Source: Adiantum capillus-veneris (lineage: Eukaryota > Streptophyta > Polypodiopsida > Polypodiales > Pteridaceae). From it: a stretch of 64,000 nt of DNA. Below are positions 9,737-22,355 of the stretch, piece after piece. The DNA is taken from positions 66,007,872-66,071,871 of the forward strand of contig CM043953.1 in assembly GCA_014529385.2 (NCBI GenBank). The letters run 5' to 3'. The notes beneath the pieces were generated by a model that did not search any database, was not told where the DNA came from, and saw only the letters and a program-made list of their open reading frames with translations. The position numbers and the translations under genes are program-made. The first letter of the stretch is position 1. Each line of letters opens with the position of its first letter.

Positions 9737-10780
9737 ACACCTCGAGAAATCAACGCCTACACAATACTCACAATACTTAAATCGAACACACCACCATCGC
9801 ACAACACACTTCTCTCCCTCTTTGCACCACCAAACACGGTCCGAAAACGATGAAGAAGAGAAAAGGCGGGGGTGGGGGTGGGGGTGGGGAGATTGACAAT
9901 AGGGAGCAATTGGCAATTGATTTTTGAGCAAAAGGATGTGTACAATGCTTCTCTTCTCCCTTCGAACTTACGTAACTGCTGCCCAAAAACAGCAAAAACG
10001 GGGGTCCCTTTAGGGGGCGAAACTTCCCTTTTTTAGCACACTTCTTCTCTCATAAACACGCGTCCAATTCCCTGCATGCTCGCACATGGACCGTTGCTTT
10101 TAGTCCCGTGTTTTACTTATCGTCGCATGCCGGTAAGACTTCCTACTTATGGAGGGTGGCTTATGGTGACTTGGGGCCCAAAAGAGGAGGGGCCCGTAGG
10201 CACCCCTATATGAACCGGCTCTAGGGCCACATCATCAGCTTCGCAGTGGGCAGCAGCACTGCCGCCCAGAACCACCATGTCAACCGGATGCCACGTAGGG
10301 CTGCCACCCAGTGTAACAGGGAATGGGTGGAACGTAGCCCAAATGTTCCGAAACGGCGTCTGGATGAGTCCCGTCTCCGAAACGGAGTCGGGAATGGAAC
10401 GTCGTTCTCAGAACAGTGTTCCGAAACGAGGCGGAACGGGAGACGGAAGGCGGGGCGGAACAGGCAAAAGTAGGCATTTCGGGGCAGTTATGGGGGGGCA
10501 GTTTGAGGGCAGGTTTGGGGCCAGTTTTGGGGTTGTTTAGGAGTTGATTTGGGACTAAGCTGAATGCAGGTAATTCAAGCCTTACTTTAGTCTACCGTTC
10601 CGGCCCCGTTCTCGTTACGGCCTCCCCTCCTCCTCCCGGTTTTGGACACTCCCGTTCCGGTTCCGGGTAACTATGCCATGACCGCCGCAACAACGCCGGC
10701 GGTGTGCGCATGAGAGGGAAAGGGGGAGAGCTTCATTGGAGCCCCTCTCTCCCTTGTGATACCAATGGCATTGCACCTTT

Positions 10781-10782
<2 letters not shown>
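9737..10782. other. No gene seen; GGCGGAACG-type low-complexity patch
   Basis: Contains a GGGGGTGGG-rich patch near 9866-9890 and a purine/GC-rich stretch of repeated CGGAACG words at about 10320-10470. No domain is recognised in the short frames. Confidence 0.3.
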
Positions 10783-10820
<38 letters not shown>

Positions 10821-10827
10821 TATACAT

Positions 10828-10902
<75 letters not shown>

Positions 10903-10924
10903 GATATATGTATATATATATATA
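10783..10924. repeat. (TA)n / (CATA)n microsatellite
   Basis: Compound TA and CATA dinucleotide and tetranucleotide tract. Tyr/Ile-rich frames across it are artefacts. Confidence 0.95.
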
Positions 10925-12435
<1,511 letters not shown>

Positions 12436-12805
12436 TCAGGAGCCACCTGTAGCCAGTGCTATGGTTTCTACCGTGGCTAATAGCTCCTTGTCAGCTCCAG
12501 TGCAGTGCTTTGTTAGGCATCTTGTGGCACCCTCACGTAGTTTCTTGGTGATGTCAGTTGCCTCTTCTCTCTCATATTTGTCATTGACAACCAGTTGGCG
12601 GGCAATGCTTGATGCTCGAGCTCTTGTCCTTGTCCTTTTACCATTGGTAGTTTCTGATGGTTTTGGTTTTTCATTTGCATTAGAGGAATTTGCTCTTGGT
12701 GGAAGTGCCTATCTATCAGAAGCTGCTGTCATCCTCTCTCCACTTAGCTTGCCAGGGCATTTGTTACTCTCTTTAGGAGAGGTTTTTACCCTGGCCTTCA
12801 GTTTT
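12436..12805 (-). pseudogene. Possible degraded minus-strand exon, unrecognised
   Basis: The minus strand is open for about 120 codons apart from one TAG at 12709-12711. The translation is hydrophilic and Lys/Arg/Glu/Thr-rich (for example KRTRTRARASSIARQL and YEREEATDITKKLREGATRC), ending ATGGS-stop at 12436. That composition looks like real protein, whereas the overlapping plus-strand 161-codon frame is Leu/Ser/Phe-rich as expected of its antisense. I do not recognise the family. It may be a transposon protein remnant or an exon with flanking introns. Confidence 0.3.
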
Positions 12806-12964
12806 TATAGTTGCCATGTGGCTAGTTATTTCCAGTTTTTACAATCTCCAGATTATTGCCTTTGGGCCTGCTTTGTAACCAGTGATGTACTTGCCCTCAC
12901 AATCGGCACCATTTTGGCATTCTGCTGCACTTTTCAAGTAATATAAATCAATCTCCTTTGTTGT

Positions 12965-12967
<3 letters not shown>

Positions 12968-13013
<46 letters not shown>
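12968..13013. repeat. (GA)n microsatellite
   Basis: Pure GA dinucleotide run. Confidence 0.95.
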
Positions 13014-13017
<4 letters not shown>

Positions 13018-14799
13018 CTTGTATGGTTATAGTTCTTAAAGAAGGTCTTCACTGTTGACACTATGTTGATGCCACTGCCTACCGAACTAAGCAGGAATGT
13101 TGCTCGCAATCTTGGCTTTTTTACACGAATTTTTACACAATTTTTTGGTAAGGATTAAGATATCATATGGTGGTATTGAATTGTTGCTTTGAATATTTTG
13201 TGGCACTTACCCTGGCATGTCATTTCTTCCGGTTGGCTCCTGTCACAGATCCAAAGGGTATTCAAGATGCTCAAAAATCCATGGGCATTGGTCGTGAAAG
13301 TCGGATTAGGCATGTTCGGTGATTGTCAGATCCTCTTCTGGAGAGAGTTGTCACATGCAACAGTCATATTGAGCAGTGACATATTGTACATTTAAAGCTC
13401 TTTTAGCCCAGAACATACTTGTAACCCAGCTTTTATGTCTAACTACATCTTTGTGCATGCAGTTTGGATGCAGTATAGTTATCTCCTCAAGATGGTGCTG
13501 ATTTGAGTTGACAATGAGTTTATACCTTGGAAGTATGTTGTTTTGTTTTTATTTATTACTTTGACACCACTTTCTAAGTTAGCTGTCACAAAGGAATGTT
13601 CTTATGCGTGGTTGCAGAGCAGTGATGATACCTATTTATTTCAATGAGGGTAGAGAAGTTCTTGCTTGGGTGCTTGCCATAGTATATGCACTCACTTTCT
13701 CTTAAAATGTCTTTTGCTACTGTGTCTATTGAAGAGGCCCAAGGGTGAAGCTGTTCTTACTAAGGCATGCCTATGTGCACATCTCATTTCATCAACCTCG
13801 TGTAGGTGGGCCTGTGCACATTCTTTTTCCTTCCATCCTTTCATCCAACGTAGGAGAGTGCCCAATATTGTGGCAAAAGGTTCTTACTTAAATAATGCAT
13901 CAGTGACAAAGAATGTGAAGAAGTTCAATTTGAAGCAGTCCACGTTTGTTGAGCGCAATCTCACCGTTGATATGGTGTGAATGTTGTTAAAACATAGTGA
14001 TGACGTTTGCATGTAGTGTACATGTGGTTCACACGCACTTCATTAATATTGCAATCAGTGGACTCCACTTTTTCACATGGAGTTCACTTTATGTTGACTT
14101 GTATTGATTTCACATAGACATACAATCTTCGTTTGACTGATGGACATCCGATTCCACTCCACGTCATTCTTTGTGATCGTTAATCCCAGCTAATAAAGAG
14201 GGTGTCAAATAGTTATTTGGGGAGACTGATGAATTAGTTTGAAGGTGTCTTGTCGAAGTCATGGATTTGAACTTGCGCTTATCGTTGAAGAGCGATATAC
14301 CTTTCTCTTGCCTTCAAAATTTGCATCATACTAATGGCGAAAAAAATTCAACACAAAGTCAACTTGCTTTCCAGAGAACCAAAAAAAGATTTTGTAATCA
14401 ATGAATTAGACACAATGCATAATGCAGGTTCAAATGCAAAGAACATTTTACTCTGTTGTCGGGATGGACATCAAAGCTTCTTATATGTTAAAATGTAACA
14501 CGGACTTCCAATCTTGATTTGCAAGCCTCGAGACACTATACGGAGTTGTGCTGAATTTTGTACACTTATTAGGTCTCCCCAATCTCGGAAAAATAAAAAT
14601 TCTTTCGAAAAGTCTGAAGTGGGTAAGTGAAGGGTGAGTTTAGGAAATGAAGGGACACATGAAGTTGGAAAGTCTAAAGGCATACGAAGGTGAAAAGTCA
14701 AAAGACCTTTTGTGTCCATATAAAGAGGTGGTCGATTTTTGGTTGGTCCATTTGTGTTTCTCCTCTTCATTTTCTCTTTAGCGTTTTCTTCACTTTAAA

Positions 14800-14800
<1 letters not shown>
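13014..14800. other. No recognisable gene
   Basis: Frames of 68 (13189-13395), 104 (13666-13980) and 99 codons (14471-14770, minus) are present but have no domain I can name. Part of 13620-13830 reads as mildly hydrophobic peptide on the plus strand, so a decayed gene cannot be excluded. Confidence 0.3.

Positions 14801-14850
<50 letters not shown>
14801..14850. repeat. (CT)n microsatellite
   Basis: CT run with one G interruption near 14819. Confidence 0.95.
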
Positions 14851-14853
<3 letters not shown>

Positions 14854-15132
14854 GTTGTATGCGTCGTCCTCACGTCCAACAGATACTATTGCAAATTTAT
14901 GTGCTTCGTCACTGCACCTGATGATGCATGCTATAGACTAGCACATTGTTTTTGTTGTTGTTGAGAGAATCTTTGAAATAGAAATACCTTTTAATTTTTT
15001 TGAAGCCATTAGGAATACCTTTTAATTTTTTTATATACCTTGAATTTTCCCTTGATAGCTGTTTTTTGGGGACACCTTCATTTTTCTATCCCTTACAACA
15101 TGTGTGGAAATTTGTTAAATGACCCTTTATAA
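14851..15132. other. No gene seen; short duplication of AATACCTTTTAATTTTTT
   Basis: The words AATACCTTTTAATTTTTT occur at about 14981 and again about 33 bases later, a small local tandem duplication. Confidence 0.5.
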
Positions 15133-15482
15133 GCAACTATGTAATATTTTCCCATTTTTCTTGAAGGTATGAACCATGGATGGTGAAAGGTATGGTATGA
15201 AATACCTTGAGAAGGCCATGGCTACCACTACGCTCCCGAGCATACAATTTTAGGTGTTTTCATTGATGGGTTGAGCAATAGTATAGTAACCCACAAGCTT
15301 CTTGTACGCAACTATGTAATATTTTCCCATTTTTCTTGAAGGTATGAACCATGGATGGTGAAAGGTATGGTATGAAATACCTTGAGAAGGCCATGGCTAC
15401 CACTACGCTCCCGAGCATACAATTTTAGGTGTTTTCATTGATGGGTTGAGCAATAGTATAGTAACCCACAAGCTTCTTGTAC
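15133..15482. repeat. Identical tandem pair of 175-bp units
   Basis: GCAACTATGTAATATTTTCC starts at 15133 and 15308. Read base by base I find no difference between the units 15133-15307 and 15308-15482. The second unit runs into an open plus-strand frame. Confidence 0.9.
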
Positions 15483-15736
15483 ACAAAGCTATTGATGAGT
15501 ATAATGACCTTGAGCCCAAAATGTCTTTTAACGTGTGCTTTGGAGGGGAAAAAGTTGAGGGTTTTCATGGTGGCTTCCTTTTGTTTCTTTCAATTAGAAG
15601 ACTTCATAGGTGTAATAATGGCTTTATGGTTGCATGGCATCCAAGCCTTAAAGAACAAACCTCAAAGGTAGTCCTAGTTTTGGACACTGGCCCCTCATGT
15701 GGAGCTTCAAAAAGTATAGAGGACTTCAAAAAATAA
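15446..15736 (+). CDS. Hypothetical frame continuing out of the 175-bp repeat
   Basis: A 96-codon plus frame. Without requiring the ATG it is open upstream through GVFIDGLSNSIVTHKLLVHK. The segment AIDEYNDLEPKMSFNVCFGG looks protein-like, but I cannot assign a family and the frame ends in ordinary sequence. It may be an exon of a decayed gene duplicated along with the 175-bp unit. Confidence 0.2.
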   Translation: MSNSIVTHKLLVHKAIDEYNDLEPKMSFNVCFGGEKVEGFHGGFLLFLSIRRLHRCNNGFMVAWHPSLKEQTSKVVLVLDTGPSCGASKSIEDFKK

Positions 15737-15979
15737 TTTCATTTTGGGGTCTTTGCTTTAGGAGCTGCTCGTGAAGTCTTATTTATTTTTCTTGAGTTGA
15801 GCCCTGGTAAAAAGCATTTACCTAAACATGCACACTTCCTTTAAAGTTTCTCAAGATAGGAAATGATGTTTGTTATAATTTTTTCTTTTTTAAAAATGTT
15901 TACAAAGAGCATTTTATTCGTAATTCTTTGCTCAACTCTACATTTTCTGTACTCTTGATAGGCAACATTGTAAGCTTTA

Positions 15980-16373
15980 CTTTTTTTTTTTTTGGCAAAA
16001 CTCATGATTGTGAGACCGAGCCTTGAGGGTCAAAGGATTACAAGTTTTTTGCTCGACAGAGAAACCACAACTACTCCTAGTCTTTACTTATTACAAGATG
16101 TCATCATGACATGTATTGTTCTAGACCAGTCCTCTGAGGCTTGTTTGCATCCGATCATGTGGATCGTCACTCTGCTCTCTTGTATGATTTCACAAAAGCT
16201 TGCCACACAGCCAGATTCCCCTCAAACATGCGGCGGTTCCTTGCTTGCCAAATATGGTGAAAGAAGTAGTACCTGATTATTTGAGTGCAGACAAGAAGAG
16301 CAGGACTTCCCAACCTGTTACTACCAAAGAACAAATCAGTCTTGAAGAACTAAATTTGCCATGTCCTTTGAAT
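15980..16373 (-). other. LINE 3' UTR and poly(A) tail
   Basis: Non-coding 3' end between the zinc-binding domain and the T13-14 run at 15980-15993 (poly(A) on the element's strand). Confidence 0.6.
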
Positions 16374-17395
16374 TCACTTGCATATTTTCCCAGCCATGCC
16401 ACTGATTGCCTGACATCCCATGAAAAGGTGGGCTAGGTCTTCACTAGCTATTCTGCACCCCGAGCAATGATCGGACCTGATTCCTCTTTCTTGTATCTTT
16501 ACGCTCGTCGGCAGAGCACCCCACATCACTTTCCACAGAAATATCTTCATATATTGAGGCCACCTTGGCTTCCAGATGTTCTCCATGACTCCCTCGCACC
16601 GTTTTTCCGTCCAGTGCCGCTTCCATAATTTGTTGAGGGGGCTACACCAATTAGCCTCGTGCATTAATGCATGTGGTAAATGCCTTTAGAATGTGATTTC
16701 CAAAAGAGGCTACTCTCGGGCCATCTCGAAGCGTCCCATTCAAAGTTGGATTCACAAATTGGCATCACCACCTTATCAAGCTCTTTTATCACCTTGTAGA
16801 CTAGCAAGATCTCAAAGCCATTCGGTTGAAATTGGATGGCTAAAGATTCAGCAGTTTTCCAGCACTTCCTGTTGCCATCCCAGAATTGCTCTAGTCGAAC
16901 GAGCCCCTTATTATTCACATTCCTGGCCATTTCTATCCAATAGGGGCTTTGCGTCGGCGCCAATATTTTAGAGAGCCAAGGGGACCAGTGCAAAATGGAG
17001 TTCTTAAAGTTTCTGGTTGCTTTCCCCCATTCCAAAACCTCAACTGCTCTTTTGCACTTCCTCATCAGTTCCCCTGAGAGTCCACGAGATCTAAGATAAG
17101 ACCACTTCGGGGTGAGAAGTTTGTCGTGCATCACAACCCCCTTCCACTTTCCCCCTTTCGATCCCAATTTTACTGCATCAAGCATTTCCTTGGTCATGAT
17201 AGCCCAAGCTTGGTCCTGTTTAGCCAATGAGACCATTAATTTGGCACAAAGGGCCTCGACATGGGATACAGGGTTAAGAATGCCGAACCCTCCTTGGTCT
17301 ACCGGGCGAGCAACTACCTCCCATCTAGCCCACTGCCATGGCCGGAAGGTTTTCGTGTTATTCTTCCAAAGAAACCTTTTTACTGGTTTTAACAC
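16374..17395 (-). pseudogene. LINE ORF2 C-terminal region with zf-RVT domain
   Basis: The frame 17395-16664 begins LKPVKRFLWKNN and has the WxxGGFGILNP-type motif (VDQGGFGILNPVSHVEALCAK) typical of the region after plant LINE RT. The frame 16664-16374 holds the zinc-binding RT-associated domain: IWKPRWPQYMKIFLWKVMWG, then CSGCRIASEDLAHLFMGC with its CxxC...H...C ligands. A stop/frame break near 16664 separates them. This region is involved in RNA binding and target-primed reverse transcription in the family. Its upstream edge is the left TA of the inserted DNA element. Confidence 0.8.
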
Positions 17396-18727
17396 TAGAA
17401 TGGTAACAGGACACTTTTATGTCCTTGGACACTTTTGTGTCCTGCTAAGTGACCATTTTGCTTGAATTATTTGAAGAGTATGAAAATGAATTTCTAGGTG
17501 CTATATATCCACAAAGTTGCCTTATGAGCTGAAAAAAACTTAGCATTTTTTTTTTAGTATCGATCTCACCATTAACCTTACTCTTGCACAACATTTTTGA
17601 ACCTAAACTGTGTGAAAAAACGGGTCCTGTTTTTGTTTTTTTTCAATTTTTGACAACTATACCACTCTACACTTCATGTTTGTGAGGTTTAGATGGCTAG
17701 AGATTAGGCCTTCATAGTTCTCAACATGTTTTGATGCTTGTAGGGAGAGCTAAGTGTTAAAATTGAAAGTTATGACCAATTTACAAGAATTGCATAATCC
17801 TGTTTTTTGGCCAAAACTAGCACTTTTATGATTTTTTTGGTGGCTTTCTTGATATCCAAATTCAATTTTGATTGTGTAAGTGTAATGTATAACATAAAGC
17901 TAATCTTCCTTGAGTTTTGGGGGACCTAATATGCTATATAGCATAGTATACGATGATGGTTGAGTTTTTTGATTACTGAAGAATACGATACATTTCAGAG
18001 TAGCAAGTATAACTTTCTCAATATTGCTAGTTTCTTAGGCCAATTGTGTGTATTTTGTAGGTAGTAACCATATCTAATCATAGACTACAAACTTGGCTAG
18101 ATATTGAGTAGTTTCTATGGGTTTCTAGAGGTCATAATGCTAAACCCAGTTTTTTCATGTTTGCTGTATTTAGCACTTTATCATTGCCCCCAAGGTTCCA
18201 ATTGTAAGAGATCCATTATCCTTTTGACATGCTCCATGACTCCTTTTGAATCCAAAGGCCCAAAGGGAACTAATAAAACATGTATATAGTATTTGTATTG
18301 AGCGTGACTATAGAAACTTTGATGATAGGTCCGCAGAATGGCAAAAATACAACTTTTTTGTACCTATTTTTTTTGCCCAAAAAAAAATTAGGGAGGTAAA
18401 AGCAACTATATGTTTTGGTCACCAACCCATTGAAGTTAACGGGTCATTTTATCTCATGTCCTACAAAAATACCCACTCTTATTTATATGCAATCAACCAT
18501 AAAAAATTGTTGTTTTGGGCAAAATGCACTGGTCTATCAACTTTGGAGGCTTGTAGTGACCAAGGGATGAGAAAAATTATAAGTTTCTCATTTTTTCCAT
18601 ATGAAGTAGTTATTGAATTATAAGCTCATGAAAGGATTTTTCAAAATGAGTGGATCTACTATGGTTTTGGAATTTTTTCCCAAAACCTTGAAAGGACACT
18701 TTTATGTCCTGTTAGGTTACCATTCTA
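17396..18727. mobile_element. Non-autonomous DNA transposon with TA duplication (1328 bp)
   Basis: The element is 17398-18725, flanked by TA at 17396-17397 and 18726-18727. Termini are inverted: GAATGGTAAC-AGGACA at the left and, on the opposite strand, GAATGGTAAC-CTAAC-AGGACA at the right. A subterminal hairpin word AGGACACTTTTATGTCCT occurs at both ends. Taking out the element and one TA rejoins the LINE frame without a shift (EFLTV then VLKPVKRF). TA duplication and TIRs suggest a Tc1/mariner-type (Stowaway-like) relative. It has no recognisable transposase; the longest frame is 125 codons (18246-18623, plus) and unrecognised. Confidence 0.75.
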
Positions 18728-18729
18728 CT

Positions 18730-20019
18730 GTTAAGAATTCTTTCCAGTTACACTTGGCCATCTTGAGCACGAGACTGAGGAAAGCAATATACGGGATCAT
18801 AAAAGCATTAATTACTTTAATCTGGCTTTGGAAGGGGAGGAGAACAAACTCCCATCTTCTCATTTTTTAGCTTAATTTTTTAAGGACCCATTGAAATCTT
18901 TGCTTGTGGGTTACGTCCACCCCTACGGGGGCTCCCACGTGTCTGATACACTCCCTTTTGAGATAATCTCTCATGTCTAGACTGCAAGGTCAAAAGAGTC
19001 GTTCTCCGACAGGGAGATAAGTCTTGACTTCTCTATATTGCACTTGGATCCTGATGCCACGGCAAATGTTTGCACAATCTCTAGATCTCTCCTGACAACT
19101 TGAGGGCACGCCTTCAAGAATAGGAATGTATCATCTGCAAACATTTTGGCTAGTAGCTGGTCGTTGCCCGATAATGCCAGACCTTGAATCTCTCCCCGCG
19201 CAGCACTGGCTTCGAGCATCGTAATGAGAGGATGCGAGCCAATGGCGAAAAGCAAGGGGGCCAGGGGACATCCTTGCTTAATAGTCCTTTAAACCTCAAA
19301 AGAGCCCACAATTTTTTCATTAAACAGGAGTTCTGAATGGCTTCCAACTCCTAGTGTGCGTATGAGGCGACAAAGGCGAGGCCCAAAGCCCAGAGCTCCC
19401 ATGACTTCTTCTATAGAGGAACATTCTATTCTATCATAGGCTTTATCGAGGTCCAATTGCAGCAAGATGCACTCTTGCTTGGAGAAGGATGCATACTCTA
19501 TTCCTACCATTTCTACCAAGATATTGTCATATATAGATCTCCCCTTAATGAACCTGTGTTGATGGGGAGAGATGATCCGACTCAGGAGGGGGGCAAGTCT
19601 AAGAGCTATCGCCTTGGCAATAATTTTGTATGCACTGACATCATCGTAATGGGACGCCAATGTTTAAGTTGAGAACAACATATCTGTTTGGGGATAGGCT
19701 TGATAAGCCCTCTCTTAACACTTGCATCCAACGACTCTTTGAAAACAGTTTGATTGGCCATCCGTGTGACTGGACCCTTGAGATCATCCCAAAATTCCCT
19801 GAAGAATTCAATCGTCAGTCGAGAATTCCCTTTCTCATCATCGAGCACTTGCACACGGCCTCGACTCTTCCTCACTTTCAGAGCCCTAAAAGAATGTGCT
19901 TGGTTAGAAGGCTCTGGTTGAAGGAAAGTTTCCCTAGAGAGCAATCTTGCCTTCTTGATTTCCTCCAGCGATTCGTCGGCCAGGTGAGATTTTAACTTCA
20001 AGCCATCCCTTGTGCTCAT
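18730..20019 (-). pseudogene. LINE ORF2 reverse transcriptase
   Basis: Minus-strand RT in pieces: linker 20019-19606 ending HWRPITMMS; 19660-19289 with ALRLAPLLSRIISPHQHRFI, then the catalytic LLQLDLDKAYDRIE; 19255-18977 with the FADDTFLFL active-site motif and GLALSGNDQLLAKMF before it; and 18976-18730, where a decayed frame carries a VINAFMIPYIAF-type motif and ends KEFLT at the DNA-element junction. Overlapping frames show indels near 19640, 19275 and 18980. The two Asp of FADD and the first Asp of LDLDKA are intact. Confidence 0.8.
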
Positions 20020-20744
20020 CCTTCGATAGCCAATCCGACAGCCTTCCTAGATGCTAATTGCGCTACCTCTTGTGAGATGTTTGATATGTGGCTCATTGGC
20101 TTTTTTAACCCGAGGACCCGAAGTTTTGATAGCTTTTTGTACACTCCAAACAAATATATTCCAAGCACTAGGTTTATTCATCCCCACATCTTTCTTGAGC
20201 TTTCCCAACGCTTTCTTGGTGATGCTTCTGAAGAGAGGGTCTTTGAACATGTGTGTCCCTGTAACTAGAAGCTTTTTCTCCCCGCTCGGGGATTGCCCCT
20301 TGCAAGCCCCTCCGGTTTTGCTTCCTTTCTATGCGCATGATTCTCATTGTCAGTGAGAAGGAAACGAGATTGTTCGGCACCCCCATGGTATTGTCAATCT
20401 CGAGATAACCTTTGTATGAGAAGAGGGGGAGAGATTGAAAATTGCATTTGCAGAAAGGAATTCCCTTCTGGGCTTCCTCCACAAGTGAACACATCACTTC
20501 CCTTCGCTGACTCTCATGCATACGACTCTATAAATTCACAGATAACCCGTGAAAGAGGTTAATTGAAAAGTAAGATTTGAGGATGTAGCCTCGAGTCCAA
20601 TTATGCAAAAAGCTCAATCTACTAGCAATGTACCTACTCTTAGTAGTGCTCCAAAGACAGCTAGTGGTGCTTCTAAGAGAGCAAAGTACAACAATCAGGC
20701 CCCGCCTCTTCTCCATTGCCATATCTATCCATCTTGTACATAAC
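20020..20744 (-). other. LINE ORF2 linker, badly decayed
   Basis: Region between endonuclease and RT of the LINE. Minus-strand frames of 67-115 codons (20047-20250, 20174-20521, 20528-20767) are hydrophilic but overlap in different frames. I see no domain and infer a decayed linker. Confidence 0.4.
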
Positions 20745-20816
20745 CTACAAAAAATTATGTGCCTCAAGTCCTATAGCTTTTAGATGATAAGGGGAGCCTC
20801 TTTTGAAGTTTGGTAC

Positions 20817-20872
<56 letters not shown>

Positions 20873-21371
20873 CAGAGAGAAAGAGAGAGGGGTATTTACA
20901 GGGTGTCTTTGCAAGTATGCTCACCGCATTGCAACCATATGCCAACAGATTGCTGTCCTCGCTTATCACTACTGCTACCCCACCCTTCTCCGGATTGAGA
21001 GTGGAAAGATAGGCCAACTGAGCAGCCCCTTTATCTTTCTTGAGTTGTAAGTGTAATGGCATGTGATCGGAGAGGCTTTTTGTTGAGATTAACTTCATCT
21101 CTAACGTCGATGAGATCCAGTCAGCTTGATGAGAGCAGTAGCATTTGTCCAGCCGGGAGGCAGTGCGGGCATACTGAAGGCTTGTGTAGGTGAATTTAGG
21201 CATGCTGTTCCATGGGCCCACTTCCCACAAGTCAATCATAGCCCACTTCTCACATAAGCTCAGCCATTTAGACTTTTCTGAGCCATCCAGTATACTTGCC
21301 GAGCCTGTTCTGTCCTTGCTTTTCTCAACCATATTGAAATCTCCAACCATCAGACACTCCCCTTCGATCGG
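20745..21371 (-). pseudogene. LINE endonuclease, C-terminal part
   Basis: Exonuclease-endonuclease-phosphatase fold of the LINE ORF2, which nicks target DNA. Visible motifs: CLMVGDFNMVEKSKDR (catalytic GDFN), FTYTSLQYARTASRLDKCYC (the T-W/Y...S-R-L-D segment) and TKSLSDHMPLHLQL (SDH with the catalytic His). After about 20990 the frame holds a (CA)n expansion translated as Thr-His repeats (plus strand GT run 20821-20871). The N-terminal half is at 27315-27432, beyond the inserted chromovirus. Confidence 0.8.
20821..20871. repeat. (GT)n microsatellite inside the LINE
   Basis: GT dinucleotide run of about 50 bp, giving a Thr-His repeat in the overlapping minus frame. Confidence 0.95.
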
Positions 21372-21514
21372 TGTCAGGCCAAGGGCCAAACCAAGGGGTC
21401 AAGGACTTGGCCAAGGGCCGACTGCCAGTGGGAAGGGGTTCGAAACGGGCTAGGAGCCTATTAAAAGGGAGGTTGGGCGGATGGACCAGGCATGGCAGTC
21501 CCTTGGTGTTTACA
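21372..21514 (+). repeat. 5' LTR, 143 bp
   Basis: TGTCAGGCC to TTTACA. A TATA-like CCTATTAAAAGG is at about 21446. It is unusually short for a gypsy LTR. Confidence 0.95.
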
Positions 21515-21515
21515 C

Positions 21516-21527
21516 TGGTATCACAGC
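21516..21527 (+). promoter_or_regulatory. Primer binding site
   Basis: TGGTATCACAGC, one base after the LTR; one mismatch from the common plant initiator-Met PBS. Confidence 0.85.
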
Positions 21528-22355
21528 TAAACATAGAACTTGGGCACGTTTTTTTTGCTTGGCTGCATGTTGCATGCAACCTCAAGTGGAAGAGGAAGAG
21601 GGCCGAGGCCGCAGCGTGTGCAGAAGCTCTAAGTCGGGGAAGAAGCTATTTTCGACCTGCACAAAAGTGGCCAATCTTAGGCTCAGTTGGAGCGCAAGGC
21701 AATTTCAGCAAGTTTTCGTGCTTGGCCCGCCCCCAAAAGTCTGCTGCATCGTGAGTTGCTTCACCTTCTTTGCATAGCGTAGTCGACGGCTTTGTCTGCA
21801 AGAAAAATTTTCGTCAATTTTTTTTTTCCCTCTTCACTTTGGTTACCCTAATGGTCCAGTGAAGAGCCTTTGCCCACGGTCTTTGGCTTGGCAAGGCGAG
21901 CTTACTTCTTCCACTGCCATCCTTTCATCGGTGGGCATACACAACACACACCGGTTGTGGATTCTTGCAAATTTTGCAGTCCGAACCTGCTGCACATCGA
22001 ATTTTAACGGTTTGACCAGTCGAAGATTTGCCAATCATTTCCAACCGTTTTGGCTTCTTGCATATGATGCAAGCTTCCTCGGCGGAGTAAAAATTTCAAG
22101 TTCCTCTGGCGTAGTGCATACGATGCAACCCCGCTCGTTGGCAACTCCAACTTGATCGAGGCTTTCAAGAGCATCATCGGTTGCAGACTTGATCATTATT
22201 TTCAAGCTACTCTTCGTTTTGGATTGCCGTTCGCTTTCGAATTCAGTGTTTTTTCCCATCCAAGGCGTAATTATACGATTACTTATAGCAACCTGCTACG
22301 AGCTCGTTGGAATTCAGGTATTCTTCTTTCTTTTCTCGCACATTACGTCCACAGC
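21528..22355 (+). other. Leader of the chromovirus
   Basis: About 830 bp between PBS and the gag ATG. It contains several short frames but no domain, and no obvious repeat. Confidence 0.5.

Noticed and set aside
12461-12946. 161-codon plus-strand frame, hydrophobic, membrane-protein-like
   Set aside because: Leu/Ser/Phe-rich composition is what the antisense of the charged minus-strand frame at 12436-12805 gives; no domain and no gene context.
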